Below are positions 44,987 to 58,033 of a stretch of DNA of 64,000 bases, one piece after another. Every line of letters begins with the position of its first letter. Position 1 is the stretch's first letter. The position numbers and the translations under genes were made by a program. The notes under the pieces are model-generated. The model searched no databases, had not been told where the DNA came from, and saw only the letters and a list, made by a program, of their open reading frames with translations. The DNA comes from Trametopsis cervina (taxonomy: Eukaryota > Basidiomycota > Agaricomycetes > Polyporales > Irpicaceae). The stretch lies in contig MU278395.1 of NCBI GenBank assembly GCA_022385755.1, positions 1 to 64,000 of the forward strand, written 5' to 3'.

Positions 44987-45569
44987 ATGGCAGGCTTGGG
45001 CGGAGAGAGAGATGGACGGCAGCGAGGAAAACAAGATAAAGAACGAGAACGCAATGTGGATGGCGGAAAGCCCCTGAAGCTTGCAGCAGGATGCCACTCG
45101 GACATGAGCGAGGCGGAGTTTAAGCTAAGGTGCCCAAAAGGTGGACGACTCCCTGCCATGGATGCGCTGAAAGGCTGAGTGGCTGAAAGGACTCTTTGAA
45201 CGCGTGCTGGTAGATAAAGTCGTAGAAAAAGAAGATAAACGCGGACTGCATGCGGCTCGGCAACAGTACGCGGTACGAATGAATGACATTTGGCAGCCTG
45301 CGAGTCGGAGTGCCAATCAGACGCTGACCAATCATGAACGGAAAGTGAGCGTCGCGGTATCGACGAGGATTGCGTTCACAGTTAAGTGGAAAGCGTTGTG
45401 CAACACCGAACTCTGCTGCAAGTAGTACACACTCACACCTAGTCGGAGAGGGGAGAAGACACGACGAAGCGCTGCTGAGAACCCAATACTGATCACGTGG
45501 GTCAGCTGTCACGGGGGACGCGACGCGTAGACGCCGACCGCGTCGTGCTAGGACTGAACTTCCACAGCC
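44987..45569. promoter_or_regulatory. Divergent promoter region, DUF262 gene / SMC2
   Basis: The 583 bp between the two start codons must hold both promoters. No TATA box is evident. Small frames here lack domains. Confidence 0.5.
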
Positions 45570-48500
45570 ATGCGTATAGAGGAGCTCATTCTCGAAGGTC
45601 TGCTCCCAGTCTCGTCGCTGTGTCTGTACTGACGGCGCTAAAGGGTTCAAATCATACCCGGAGCGAACGACCATCACAGGATGGGACTCCTCATTCAACG
45701 CTATAACTGGGCTGAACGGCTCGGGCAAATCTAATATCTTGGACGCGATATGTTTTGTGCTAGGGATCACAAACATGACTGCGGTATGTGATCAATCTCG
45801 TTTTTAATCGAATCTTGCTCTTCATGCCACCCTCAGATGCGTGCGCAAAACCAACAAGATTTGATCTACAAGCGCGGGCAAGCTGGTGTCACCAAAGCAA
45901 GCGTCACGATTGTGTTCGACAATTCCGACCGGTCTACCAGCCCTGCAGGATTTGAGAACTGCAAGCAAATCACCGTCACGCGCCAGATCGCCCTTCCGAA
46001 TCTCTCAAAGTATCTCCTCAATGGACATAAGTCGCAGCAGCAGATGATCCAGACTCTGTTCCAGAGCGTGCAGCTCAACATCAACAACCCCAACTTCCTC
46101 ATCATGCAAGGACGAATCACGAAGGTCCTGAACATGCGCCCGCAGGAGATTCTCGGCATGGTGGAGGAAGCGGCGGGCACGCGCATGTTCGAGGAGAGGA
46201 AGGACAAGGCGAAGAAAACCATGGGGAAGAAGGACAAGCGCGTACAGGAGATCACAGAGCTGCTGAACGAGGAGATCGGACCAAAGCTGAATACTCTACG
46301 CGCTGAGAAACGGTCGTTCCTCCAGTGGCAGAAGGCGTGCTCGGAGTTCGAGAAGAGCGATCGCGTATTGAAGGCGTGGGAGTGGACAGAGGCGATTGAG
46401 CGTGTACAGAACAAGGAGGAAGAGATAGAGGGAAAGCACGCAGAGGAACAACGCGTGGATGAGCGGAAGAAGAAGTGGACGAAGGAGATTAAGGTTGCGG
46501 AGAGTCAGGTTGAGCAGGTCACCAAGGAGCGAGACAAGGAGTTGAAGAAGGGAGGCAAGTTCAAGCAGCTGGAGGACAACGTGCAGGAGCTAGGAAAGAC
46601 CGTCGTGAAGATTCGCACCCAAATTGAGATCAAGAATAGCACCATCTCAGACGAGAAGGAGAAACAGAAGGGCTTAGAGTCTGCCTTGAAAGAGGTATTT
46701 CTCTTTAAATTTACCCTCTGCCGGATCTCATCGTTTTCTACAGGCTCAAGAGGCCCTGGAGGAGAAGAGGGTCATAGTGGACGAATTCCGTGTCTCACAC
46801 GCAGCTACGACAGCCAAACACCGAGGCCTAGAAGAAGCCCTAAATAACGCCGAAGAGCTCCTTCAAACACTTCTCACTGGTCTCTCCTCAAAAAACAGCG
46901 GTCAATCCGGCGGCGGCTACATGGGTCAGCTCGCGGAAGCGCAAGCCAAGGTCGCACAGGCCGCCGCTGAGGAGGAACAGAGTCGCGTGAAGCTCGCTAA
47001 TGCGGAGAAGGAGCTTAAGGCGTTTCAGGCGAGGTGGAAAGAGGTGGAGAGAGAGGCGAGTGATGGAAAGAAGAACTTGGCGGCCATGAAGGCGGAGGTG
47101 GAGAGGTTTAGCCAGAGGGTGCAACAGTCGTCTTGGAATGAAGAGCAAGAGGTTACCCTAGAAAATGGGCTACGAGAAGCCAGACAAGCGGTTCGCACCG
47201 CCACCGAGGTATATCTTTCTGTCTGACAAAGGAACATCCCTGTAGAACTTGACTCCTCCATGAACAGCAACGTGACAGTATCAAGCAGCGACTCCCAATG
47301 TTGGACTTCAACTACGCGTCTCCGCACCCCAACTTCGATCGTTCGAAAGTCAAGGGCCTAGTGGCCACGCTGATCAGCATCGACCAAGAGAACTTCGATA
47401 AAGCCACCGCTTTGGAGATTACAGCGGGTAGTCGACTTTATAATGTCGTTGTCCAGGATGAGAAGGTCGGCCGGGACCTTCTTCAGCATGGACAGCTCAA
47501 AAAGCGTGTCACCATCATCCCGCTGAACAAGATCAGTGCTCGCACGCTACCTCCTCAGGTAAGTCGTAGCACGCTTCCCTTCAGATCTGAACTCACCGAG
47601 CAGCGGATCGACAGAAAATGCAAGCAGCTCAGCGACTTGCGGGAAATAAGGTCCACACCGCGCTCTCACTCGTCGGCTACGATGACCAGGTTGCAAGCGC
47701 GATGGCCTATGTTTTCGGTGACACCCTCATCTGCGATGACACCGAGTCAGCAAAGCTCGTCACCTTCTCGCGAGAAGTAGGGACAAAGTCTGTTACTCTC
47801 GCTGGAGATGTCTACGACCCCTCCGGTACGCTCACGGGCGGTGCAGCTCCCATCAGTAACGACATTCTCGTCAAGGTGCAAGACCTTCTTGATGCTGAGC
47901 GAAGACTTGGAGAGGCTACGGGCCGCCTGCAGCAACTGGAGCGCGATGAAGCGCGCACGAAGGACGCTCGTGAGAAGTGGCAAAAGGCGGTCAGAGAGCT
48001 TGAGGTCAAGAAGCACGAGATGAGGTTGCTGGAAGATCAGGTTGGCGGCAGCAACGCATCGAGGGTAGATGCAGTTTACTGCGATATTATGTTCTGCGAC
48101 TGATGCGCAAGGTGTAGATCGGTTCTGATGTGGACGGCACAAAAGAGCTCATCGCGAGCTTGAAAGCCGCTATCCTCGGTGCCCAAGAGAAGCAACGTGC
48201 TGCCAAAGACGAGTGCGCCAGACTCGAGCGTGACATGGAAGAGTTCAAGCACAACAAGGATGGGAAGATTGACCAACTGAAGGTAGGCAATGCCCACCGG
48301 GTCGCTGCCACTATAGCCTAAACGATAGCTTTGTAGAAGGACGTGTCGAAGCAGAAGGCCAACCTACAGAAGAACAGCGTCCTTGTGAAGACGGAGCAGA
48401 AAGAGCTACAGACTGCTGCACTGGAACTGGGTACGTACGCTTGGATCCGATAGATGGACGTCTTCATCTTCATAGCTCATTTTCCTCTTAGAACAAATGG

Positions 48501-49912
48501 AGCAAGACCTAGAGACGGATAGGAATGGCCTTGAAGAAATACGCGCGGGGCTAGTCAAGCTCGACGGAGAGCTCGTCAAACAGAATGCTGAACTGAAGAA
48601 GAGCGAGGTGCGCTGTTCGCTATGTCTCTATGCAGAATGCATGCATGCTGATTTTTTTTTAAATGGCATAGGCCGAGCACGCCAAAGCAGAGGCAAGGCT
48701 CCAAGCCGAAAGAGCCACTTTGGCCGGGTTCGATAACGAACTCAAAGATCTGGAGAAGGTGATCAAGGAGAAGAAACATGCCGTCGCAGAAGCCGAGCTC
48801 GAACTGAAGAAGATCGAACATGATGTTCAGTCTCTCGGAAAGGAGAGGACTGCCGCTGCTAACCATGCCATTGGACTCGAGAAACAGTTCGACTGGATTC
48901 TGGAGGAACAAGAGTAAGCGCACTTGCACCGCAGTTTTCTTCTGAACCAACAGCCATTGACGCGACCATCTCTCTCCCTTCAGGCAATTTGGAAAAGCTG
49001 GGGGTGTATACGACTTCTCAAATCTCAACATGGGTCAACTGAGGGAGAAGGTCAAGGAGCTTGAGTCAAAGTCAAGAGGGATGAAAAAGAAAATTAACCC
49101 CAAATCCGTGAATATGACTGACAGGTAAGCTCGATTTTGGTTGGTTCACCTTCAGGATTAATGACTTGCATTAGCGTGGAGAAACAGGAATCGTCCTTGA
49201 AAAAGATGTTAACCCAGGTGCTCAAAGATAAAGAGAAGATCGAGCAAACCATAGAAGAACTTGACCGCTACAAACGAGATGCTCTTGAGAAAACGTGGAC
49301 CAAAGTAAACGGGTACGATATGCTGTGCTACTATAGTCTTGTTTAGGTGACTGAACAGTCTGTGTAGGGACTTTGGTGCTATTTTTGCCGAGCTGCTACC
49401 TGGTAACTTCGCAAAGCTACAGCCGCCTGAGGGCCAAGACCTTACCGAAGGCTTGGAAGTCAAGGTTCGGCTCGGTTCTGTATGGAAACAGAGCCTGACG
49501 GAACTCAGTGGAGGCCAGCGGTATGATACTTCGTACTTGGTTTACTATCTTGAGTATATACTGAGCCACATTCTTCACCAGATCATTGATCGCGCTATCT
49601 CTGATCATGTCCCTCCTCCAGTTCAAACCTGCGCCAATGTACATCTTGGATGAAATCGACGCAGCGCTAGATCTTTCACATACGCAACATATCGGGCAAC
49701 TCTTCAAGAACAGATTCAAAGGGTCGCAGTTCATCGTCGTCAGTCTCAAAGAGGGCCTGTTCACAAATGCGAATGTACTCTTCCGAACACGGTTCAGAGA
49801 TGGGACCAGTGTGGTAGAGCGGACGGCACAAAGGAGCGTGAGCTCGATATACGAGAGGGACGCGGAAGGCGGTGGCAATGACGGGAGGGTACGGAGAACT
49901 GCAGCGCCGTAG
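45570..49912 (+). CDS. SMC2: Condensin subunit SMC2
   Basis: An ABC-type ATPase subunit of condensin, which pairs with SMC4 to compact mitotic chromosomes. It has 1,203 aa and 14 exons: 45570..45597, 45644..45783, 45837..46694, 46744..47208, 47268..47558, 47615..48064, 48118..48282, 48337..48430, 48492..48607, 48672..48913, 48984..49124, 49175..49312, 49368..49520 and 49582..49912. The N-terminus [15 protein letters not shown] leads to Walker [10 protein letters not shown] (32-40). Next comes a coiled coil rich in Lys/Glu, then the hinge ([50 protein letters not shown]) and a second coil. The signature LTELSGGQR and Walker [12 protein letters not shown] close the ATPase. Length equals the family norm. 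The first intron is 46 nt with a GTCTGC donor. Confidence 0.97.
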
Positions 49913-50373
49913 TCAAAGTGACGGCGACTGGTCGGGATCCTTACTGTTCTTGTAGCGATGAGGGGGAGGTTATCTTAATGCACATCATACCTGAACCGTC
50001 TTACTGTATCATACTCCTTATTTTGTTGTAGCACTTGTGTATTTGACGTGGTAGTTCTGTCTGCAAGTCACGGACCTAAGGTACTCAGAACAAATTTGTG
50101 AGAGCGAGTCTTTTCACAATTTCTCAATCACGGCCAAGCCACTATACCAGTTCTGCACAACATTTCTCTTTCGCTGTGAAATCACGCTGCTCTCCTGGCG
50201 CACGTCAATCTTACTCTTCTACTACAAAAGGAATACACATCTGATCAATCGTCTATTGCAATTTGCCTAGATTGGTAGTTGGAGGTGTTCAATTGAGACT
50301 GATCGCATTTAGCGCTATCATCACTACACGGTTGCTGCTGCGCGCGGTGCACCAAACTTTCAACTTTAGCTTC
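49913..50373. other. Intergenic, no gene seen
   Basis: The stretch contains the SMC2 3' end and the leader of the Rrt8-like gene. The downstream frame is open back to 50,263, but the family N-terminus fits the ATG at 50,374. Confidence 0.5.
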
Positions 50374-51700
50374 ATGTCTGCAAGTACTCCAGCTATTCCA
50401 GGAGATTTTGGCCAGGCTGTAACCTCGCCTTACGATGAGAATGTGCCCCAGATACTGCGGGCATCAACCTCCCGCCTCCAGTTTCCTCCTTCCTATGTGG
50501 TTGTAGGAGTGTATCGGCTCATAACCGACAAATCGCTGAGGCAGCCTGCTTGGGCGAAGCTGAAACACGGCATAGTGAGGGGTGCGGCGGTCGCCCTTGT
50601 CTGGGTAGGTTTTATATATCCCAATCCCGGAGACGTCACTGACGTGGCTTACACAGGCTGTTGTCACTTTCAAAGTCCAAAGGGTGTTTGTCGAGTTGTT
50701 CCTTATCAAGTGAGTGTCGACCACCGCTATCCCGTCATACTATGTGTCGGGTTGACGGAATATTTTGTTCGAAAGGTCCCCTTCTGCAACCGGTCTTTCT
50801 CAAGACGCGATCTTTGGCATCCGCATGCCGTTCAATCTTCCAACATGTACGTGAGAGAAAAACAGTGGCTACGTTCGCGTCTCTCATACAAATGCATTTC
50901 CATTCTCCACAGACGCCACTTTGACGTTAATCTCCGCCCAGGCCAGCACTATACTGTGGTTCTTCCTTCGCAAGAACATCCGTATTGCCCGTAGCCGTGC
51001 ATACGAGCAAACGATTGTTTCGCGGGGAAAGGGCCCCGACTTCTGGGGACCATACGTCGAAGAATGGGACAGCCCGCCGCCGTCCGTCAAGAAGACTTCC
51101 TTCAGCAGATTTGCTGGTACCACCGCCGCGCGTATGGCTGTTAAACGTATGTGCCATCAATGCATGCAGGCTATGCAGTGATGGTCGCTACCGTTCACAG
51201 TGATGCTCGCGCCACTGCATCTTGTGCCTGCCGTTGGTATCATTGTTTCCGCATGGTTACGTGGAATCGGGACGGCGCACTACTTGCATAAGCCGGTAAG
51301 ATTGATAGTCGTATAGTGGCCCATTTTGGTTTGAATGGTAACGAGGCGCCATAGTACTTCAAGGCGAAGGGTATGACAGAGCCGCAAGTCTCCGTCTTCA
51401 TCGAAGAACGGAAGTGGGACTATCGCGGTACTTAACGCCCTTCCCTGCTCATCCGCATAGCACCGTGTTGACATCCTACGGCCACAGCGTTTGGCTTCGC
51501 CGCAGCTCTGTTGGAAGGTCTACCTTTGATAGGGTTCATATTTACTATCTCAAACCAGATCGGCGCAGCTATGTGGGCTCACGGTAAGTCGCGGAAACGC
51601 TGCCTTGCTATTTGACAGTTTTGAATCATGGCACTTGGTCGCAGATCTCGAGAAGCGACAACATTATGTGGCCGAGGTGAAGGCCCATAAGAAACAGTAG
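50374..51700 (+). CDS. Rrt8/EI24-like multi-pass membrane protein
   Basis: A 302-aa protein with eight exons: 50374..50604, 50657..50709, 50776..50846, 50913..51146, 51201..51295, 51355..51427, 51488..51583 and 51645..51700. It resembles the fungal Rrt8/Lds family (EI24 superfamily), members of which localise to lipid droplets or spore-wall-forming membranes in yeast. Conserved-looking blocks are FPPSYVVVGVYRLITDKSL, then FLRKNIRIARSRAYEQT, RGKGPDFWGPYVEEWD, GTAHYLHKPYFKAKGM, and at the end GAAMWAHDLEKRQHYVAEV. Four hydrophobic helices are visible (one across exon 1-2, then LTLISAQASTILWFFL, LHLVPAVGIIVSAWL and LLEGLPLIGFIFTIS). The function in mushrooms is unknown. Confidence 0.85.
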
Positions 51701-52138
51701 ATATTCATCGTGCATCGGACACTTGGACACTTGATAGAGATTTTGAGCAACTCTCTCACTAATCACAGATGTAAAGTGCACATTGGGAAAATAGCAGCGT
51801 ATGTGTTAGTGTGAAACAACAGGAAAAGAGGAGATATGAAGAAGAATGAGTACTGGGGAGGTAAGTTATGTACGCTATCATCCGGACGGGGCCGGTACCC
51901 TGGTATCACTATTTATAAATTTAAGTGGGAGACTGGAGAGAGCGGGCTTAGGTGGAGGACGAGACGCGGAGCCTATGCGAGACGTACACACTATAGGGGC
52001 GTATGTACGGCATGCGTAGGAGAAGAACGGCTGGATACGAGGAAATCCGATAATAAACTCGACAGGAGACTTCAAAGTTCGATTAGAAGCAAACCAACAA
52101 GGCAATAGATGGAGATAGGCGAGACCAGTGCATTTTGC
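51701..52138. other. Convergent intergenic region, no gene seen
   Basis: The region lies between the 3' ends of the Rrt8-like and Msb1-like genes. Nothing in it is supportable as coding. Confidence 0.5.
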
Positions 52139-55100
52139 TTATTCCTCTTCCTCTTCCTCTAAGACGTTGTGAAGAGGTGCACCGTGAATATACCGAGGAG
52201 GCGTAGCCAGCCCACTTGCCTCAAATCCAGCTGGCCTGGGCAGATCGGTCAGGGTGTCATCAAGTTCGACTGACGCGGCGGATGATGAGGCAGCACTTGA
52301 GGGCGAGATTGGCCGAGGCGCAGACCCAGGCATAGGTCGCGCTCCTGAGGGTCCAGGCATCGGACGAGCACCAATGGGTCCAGACGGAAGAGAACCCGAT
52401 CGAACAGGCAGCTTGGAAGTAGGAAGAGGGGACGTGCTGTTCCGTTCCCGCTCGCGGTACATCTCAATGAGGGTAGAAGTCTTGCTGGTAGAGGCTTGAG
52501 GAGCTGCAGGGCGTAGGGACGCACCGGCGACGGGTTCGTCGGGCGGAGGAGAGACGGCTACAGCGGGAACAGGGAGCCCGTGTCCATTCCGCAACGGAGA
52601 GTCGGAGCGTACCAGAGGAACGATAACCGGAGGCTTCGGTGGGGCCAAAGTGTGTTGCGATGCTACCGGTTGAATCGCGTCGTATGCATCCTCGTGTTCT
52701 GAATAAGCTGATTCTACCGTACTGTCCATCGACGGTCGTGGCTCCGGCTCCGGCTCGGTCTGAGTCTGGAATGCGGACGAATGCGCAGAGCCTGCATCAG
52801 ATAGAGCTGGACGTCGTTCGGGATGCAGGTCGAAGTATCCCAACCGTCGTGTCTGAGGAGGACTAATCACTGGCTCGTCTTCTTCTTGTTCTTCTTGCTC
52901 CTCCTCGTCATTGTACAAGCTGCTGTCACGAGCGGGTATCGTGGACTTATCGGCTTCTGAAATCTGATCCTGGTACGAGCTGACATGACTCGCGCCGTCC
53001 TCAGTAACTGGGACCGGTTCTGACACATCGTCTTCGTCGTCTGAGAAAGGATGTGCCCTCACGGCAGCAAGGACCTCAGAGAGTTCCTGACTAGCCAATT
53101 CCGGGTCTGATCTTCCAGCTTGAATGCCATTGCGCATAACCGCTGCCTGTGTGTCCAACCGGCGACTGTTGTTGGCGACCAAAATATCTACCCACGCATC
53201 ATCCTTGGAGCGCTGTCGTCGATGCTTATTACCCTGAGCTGCTCGCGGCTCGGTATCCTCGTCCTCGTCAAAACTCGCTATCCTCGCCTCAAAATCTACA
53301 TTTTCGTATTCTGCTGGCGGAAGGCCCGCCGTGCGACTGCCAACCGGTGTTCCTGGGATCCTGAAGCGGCCTGATTTTCTGTTAGGGTTCGGGGTAGAAG
53401 TAGGGGTGGAATCGTGGTTATCACTACTGCGGCTACTGATACGTTGCACAGGCGCATCGAGGGACGCAGGGGGTGTGAGAAACAATTCCGGTTTTGGCTG
53501 CGTCTGAACAGGGGAGGAACTGACGTTTGTGAGAGGGGACATAATCGACGGCGTCTTCAGCGCATGCGGCGGCAATTTGTCTGCTGTCTTCAAGGATAGC
53601 ACTTTGGTGACACTGTCGTTCGAGCGCAACAGGCCTTCAAATTCGACCTCACGATACGAAGGACTGTGCGGGACGTGTCCAACAACATAGGGGCGACCGT
53701 TCAGAGTTTGAGCTGGCTTCCACTGCTTCTTCGAGGATGTACCGAAGATAGAGGGTAGGCGCCGTCGAGCGGCACCGTTGATAGCTTGGAGCTGTTGTCT
53801 GTATTCCGACGGGACAAACTCCTCGAACAATATGAGCGTTGTAGCGGTTCTAGGATCTGCGGTACCAGACGTAGAATGTGACTTTGCTAGTGGCAGCGAT
53901 TTGAACTCAACCTAAATTCCTGATCAGATCTGCGATCACAGTAGAATGACATGCCTGACGCACCAGGACCCAACTGCAGTCCCTATCCACCTCTTCATAC
54001 CTCTCGACGTCCATCCAACCTCCTCCATAGATCAAATCACAGAACACATCAATGAAAGCTTCTTCAATAACCTCTTCACTTCCAAGCACTGGTTCGGTGT
54101 CCCATCCAAATGCCGGCAGCGCCTTCTGCGCTTTCTTGAGCTTACGGTGTATTTCCGCTGACTGCGATGGCCAGGTGCTAATGGTATTTGCAACGGGACT
54201 ACTGAACTGTAATGTTGCACTGAGAGGGGCGTCTGTGCGCGTGAAACCCGCGGAAGAGAAGTCTTGCCATGAGAGAGTGGCACGTTTAGCTGCGCGTGCC
54301 TATGTAAAGTTAAGGCATTGACGTCAAGCCGAAACGATTAGCAACTCGCACGGAGAAATCAAATTAGCGATCTGTCACTCACAGCTCTCGCACCCTCGGT
54401 CAAGTCAAATTGCAGCTTTTTATTATCAGCTGCAAGGTCACCGAATCCCATCGCCTCGAATTCGCCCCATTTCAGGTCGGTCAAACTCCGGAATCTGTCC
54501 TCAGGCGTCCGAGAGCCTCCCAAATGACCCAGCTCCTTGTCGTCAAAGAGAGATGAAGTGGTAGAAGAAGTAGAAAGAGAAGCGGTAAGAGAGGGTGAAC
54601 TGATGGTGGATGTGGACGAACCAGCGCCCGTTTCGGGATGGAAGTTGGAGGGCAGATCCATCCTCTTTCTGTAAGAGTCGGCATAGCGAGGCGCGAGCTT
54701 TAGCGTTGGCGGCGATATACGGTCCCACTCCTTGGATCCCGCGAAGGCGCGATCAGAGGTGTGCGAGGCGGGCAACCCACGTGGTCGCACGCCCCAGCTA
54801 GCCGCCGTTTTGACGAGATCTGGGCTATACATGCGGACGTTGCGTCGTACGCTGATAACTCGCGTTGTTCGTGCGCCGCGCCGCGGTTGAGGTCGTTCGT
54901 TGAAGTTCAGTTTCGGGAGCATGGCCGGATAGCCCTGGATCCACGCTTTCAGACGAGTCGGTACGCCGAGTGCGGCTGCGCTAGATCCCTGTACACCTGG
55001 TGCATCTTGCCAGCGAATAAATGAGAGCAAGACATGTTCCGTGGCTGTCACAGCACGAAGGTAATGAAGATACACATGGTGGAACGCTAACGTTGAAGGA

Positions 55101-56002
55101 CCTAAGCCGAACAATAGCGGACCAAAAAGCGGGGAGAGCGTGGGAGGCGTATGTCCTGACGACGCAGAATGTGCAGTGAATTTAGATAGCAAGGTGAGGA
55201 GGCCCAGGAGGATGGAGCGTAAGATCGGGTCAAGTTGAGAGACAAAGATGTCGAAGTGCGTCGGTGGATAGTTACATGCTGTCAAACAGTCGTGTCACTT
55301 TCTGCAGAGATGTAACAAGCAAGCATACGCACTAGCTTCGGACTCCGCCCATTCCATATAGCTTTCGTACGCGAGCAACCCTCGCACCTCTTGGCCGCCG
55401 ACTATCCTAACGACGCGGCCCAGACCCCAGCGTAGAAACATGCCAAGCTCCTGCGGGCCTGCAAATTGAGCCTCTTCCCTCCACTGCCTTTCAGCCACAT
55501 CTGGTGCGCTGCCGCTACGACATGTGTTCAGGAAAGCATTTATAAGCCGTTTGACTGCATTCGCGGAGACGTCGAGCGCGATACTTGAGAAGATGAAGGG
55601 GGTAGTCAACCCGCGAGTACCGAGCTCGTTGCCGACGACATCTACCAGCCTTGCAACCTCTTCCGGCCCGAGTACGACGTGTCTCTGGTACGACAGGTAG
55701 CCGTAGTCGTGTAGTTGTCTCCGCTCATGAGACGGTTCTTCGCCTGGCTCGTAACGCTGGGGGTCGAGATTCAGTTGGAGGAAGCTGCCATCGGGAACAG
55801 CAAACTCCTGAGGCTCAGGTTCGTATTGAGACCCATTTCCCTTCCACTTGCCCTTCTCCTTAGACTTCTTGTCCCTCTTGGTTGTCGGTGTAGGGGTGGT
55901 TGCCCCCCTGCTTGGGACGCGGCCAAACTCGTCAAACTGGGGTTCGGGCGTAGACCTCCTCGGCGTTGAATTGAGACGAGAACGAGAGAATATACTAGGC
56001 AT
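52139..56002 (-). CDS. Msb1/Mug8-domain morphogenesis protein
   Basis: A 1,224-aa protein with exons 56002..55333, 55278..54383, 54299..53964 and 53911..52139. The start MPSIFSRSR fits this basidiomycete family; the frame is open 28 codons further upstream but without family-like sequence. The Msb1/Mug8 domain (RhoGAP-related; in yeasts linked to Cdc42/Rho1-dependent polarity and cell-wall growth) spans about residues 70-560. It contains YGYLSYQRHVVLGPEEVARL, then GLTTPFIFSSIALDVSANAV, FAGPQELGMFLRWGL, HSASSGHTPPTLSPLFGPLL and, after two introns, LILFEEFVPSEYRQQL. The rest is low-complexity and probably disordered, with Ser/Pro-rich runs, a Glu-rich run near the middle and a terminal run of glutamates. 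No catalytic residues can be assigned. Confidence 0.88.
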
Positions 56003-56293
56003 CAAGAAAAAAGAGCAAGGGAGTGAAAGACAGTCAGCACAGCGACGGAGATGGTGGTCGGGGGAAAAGCCACGCTGAAGCGACAAGCGCCCAAATTTAG
56101 GATACTAAATGGCCCGCGAAAATGCGAAATACGATTTCCAGATTATCATTACATGGAACTACATTGGCAACTACACGTAGCAAATACAGTAAGAGGGTTC
56201 CGAAGCAAGCTTAGTTTATGGACAACAGCGGAAGGTGAGAGCACGGATGGAAGTACGAGGTAGCCGTCCGATCAACCATCGCTTTAGGAGCGT

Positions 56294-56935
56294 TTAGACT
56301 TCTGTCTTCGTAAGAGTAGGCGGGGGCCCGGACGGAGGAGGATAATATGCTGGCGGTGCTGGATTTGCGGGCTGTTGGACGTTTAGAGATGAGAATGTCC
56401 GGGCGGTCAGATGGACACTCACTGATCCGTAAGTATTGTCTGGGGGTGGATAGGCACCATACGCATGTGGCGGATACTGAGGGCCGTTCGGGAAATATCC
56501 ACCTTGCGTATCGTATCCTGAGGGATAGCGTCCATTGCCATACGCTACGTTCTGGTTGTTCACTGTCGGTTGGTTCGTGAAGATGGCGGCGTTTCTCATC
56601 CTCCGCTGTCGGTAAGAAACAGCGGAAGCGATGGCAATGAGGCCAATAATGACTGGAAGGATAGACAATGTCAATCCACCGGCTGTGCCCGAATACGATT
56701 CTATCTTACTGATAGCAATAGTTATCCCTATTCGCGCACTATTGCTGAGCGAACAATGTTCGAATCCATCTCTGCAAGCCCAAATGAGCTGGATTCAAGC
56801 AGACGCAGATTCGGAGTGGACTCACCCATCAATGAAACAATCAGCGCGTGCACCAGGCAAGCATGAAATCGCCAGTACGGCAAGGGTAAGCCAAGGCGCC
56901 TTGAAAGTATTGATGGAAGCGGCTGTAGCATCCAT
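56294..56935 (-). CDS. Small single-pass membrane protein with Pro/Tyr-rich tail
   Basis: A 159-aa protein with exons 56935..56826, 56771..56710, 56652..56423 and 56371..56294. It has a signal peptide (residues 1-30 with WLTLAVLAISCLPGARA) and a short cysteine-containing outside segment (DCFIDGDGFEHCSLS). One helix (about 49-72, RIGITIAIIIIGLIAIASAV) is created by removing a 57-nt in-frame intron. A cytoplasmic YRQRRMRN stop-transfer and a Pro/Tyr/Gly-rich tail follow. Small proteins of this design are common in Agaricomycetes and have no assigned function. Introns 2 and 3 are open and in frame, so unspliced forms would still be translatable. Confidence 0.78.
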
Positions 56936-57441
56936 TCAGCTGAGTCTCTGCCAGTGATGCAACCGGTAGCTGGACCTACTCATAGTAAACGTGTGGGACT
57001 GGTACAAGAGGAACAAGGTCGTGAACGTCGTGGTCAGAGTGAGAAGGGTGGGAGGTGCTGCGTAGACCTGTGGCGCAACCTATTGAGCCACCACCCGCGC
57101 AGACGCCTTCATCACGTAAGTCGTATTGTACTCTGTTAGCGCTGAAAATGCGAGCGCCCTCATACCGTATGTGGCGTCGGCGCAGTGCTCCGATCGCAGT
57201 GACCTGGGCAATGACAAGTGACGCTGACGGCGCGTAAACATTCCAATCTGCATGTCCTCTTCACAAGGCAGTGTCTCAGCTTCCACTTACATGGTAGTGC
57301 TGATATGTACTCCGGCGTGAGCTGCGTCGGCTACCGTCTCAACAAATGACTGTCGCAACACACAAAATGATCAAGAGAACTTTCGGATTGGGTTTCAGTT
57401 CTGTACATAACGGAAAAAACATGTCATGTGAGTGTTCAGCA

Positions 57442-58033
57442 CTAAGGACCAAGAGCAACGCGTGTGACAGTGCATCCTGGGATATCAGAAGCAGCAAATC
57501 TGAGGAGCAGAGCGTTGAACCCATCGTTTGAAGGACAAAGGTAGAACGTATTATCAACGTCGGTATGGATAGCTAAAAACCCATTGTTGAGATCGAATCT
57601 GCCAGTTTCAGTATGTGTTGTAAGTTATACCAAGTAGATTGATCGCGATAGATAGTACGTACCCCGCGTGAGGCGCGAACTGGTTGGAGAATGTGATCAA
57701 ACCACCGGCGTCCGGCGTGGTCGCGTTGTACGGCAATGATCCCACCACGTCGTCGGGGCGCGTTAAAGTGCCCAGCACACCACTGTTGATTTGGAGCTTA
57801 GTCCCAGACAGATCGGAGGTGGAGAAGAGGTTCAGCCCTGGGCTGGAGCCCGCAACGAAGTTGGGATAGTACAGCACGAGGTTACCCGTTGAGACGACGG
57901 GGGTTGTGGTACTGAGGGTGGTGACCAACGTGAATGGACCAGCGAGAGTGGACACATCTGCGCGTGGAACGACGGTGGAAGTAACAGGAACGAAGGCTGA
58001 GGCAGCCAGGATGATGATGGCGATGGCAAGCAT
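57442..58033 (-). CDS. Small secreted protein, unknown function
   Basis: A 175-aa protein with exons 58033..57663 and 57598..57442. It has a clear signal peptide (residues 1-20, MLAIAIIILAASAFVP) and then an all-beta-looking sequence. Exon 2 is in frame only with the 64-nt intron shown and gives GFDLNNGFLAIHTD, then two cysteines (YLCPSND and IPGCTV) that could form the single disulfide. I do not recognise the family; secreted proteins of this size and plan are frequent in wood-decay and symbiotic basidiomycetes. Confidence 0.78.

Noticed and set aside
56003..56086. Longer N-terminus of the Msb1-like protein from an upstream ATG
   Set aside because: The 28 extra codons contain an unusual Cys/His-rich stretch, while MPSIFSRSR at 56,002 fits the family start.
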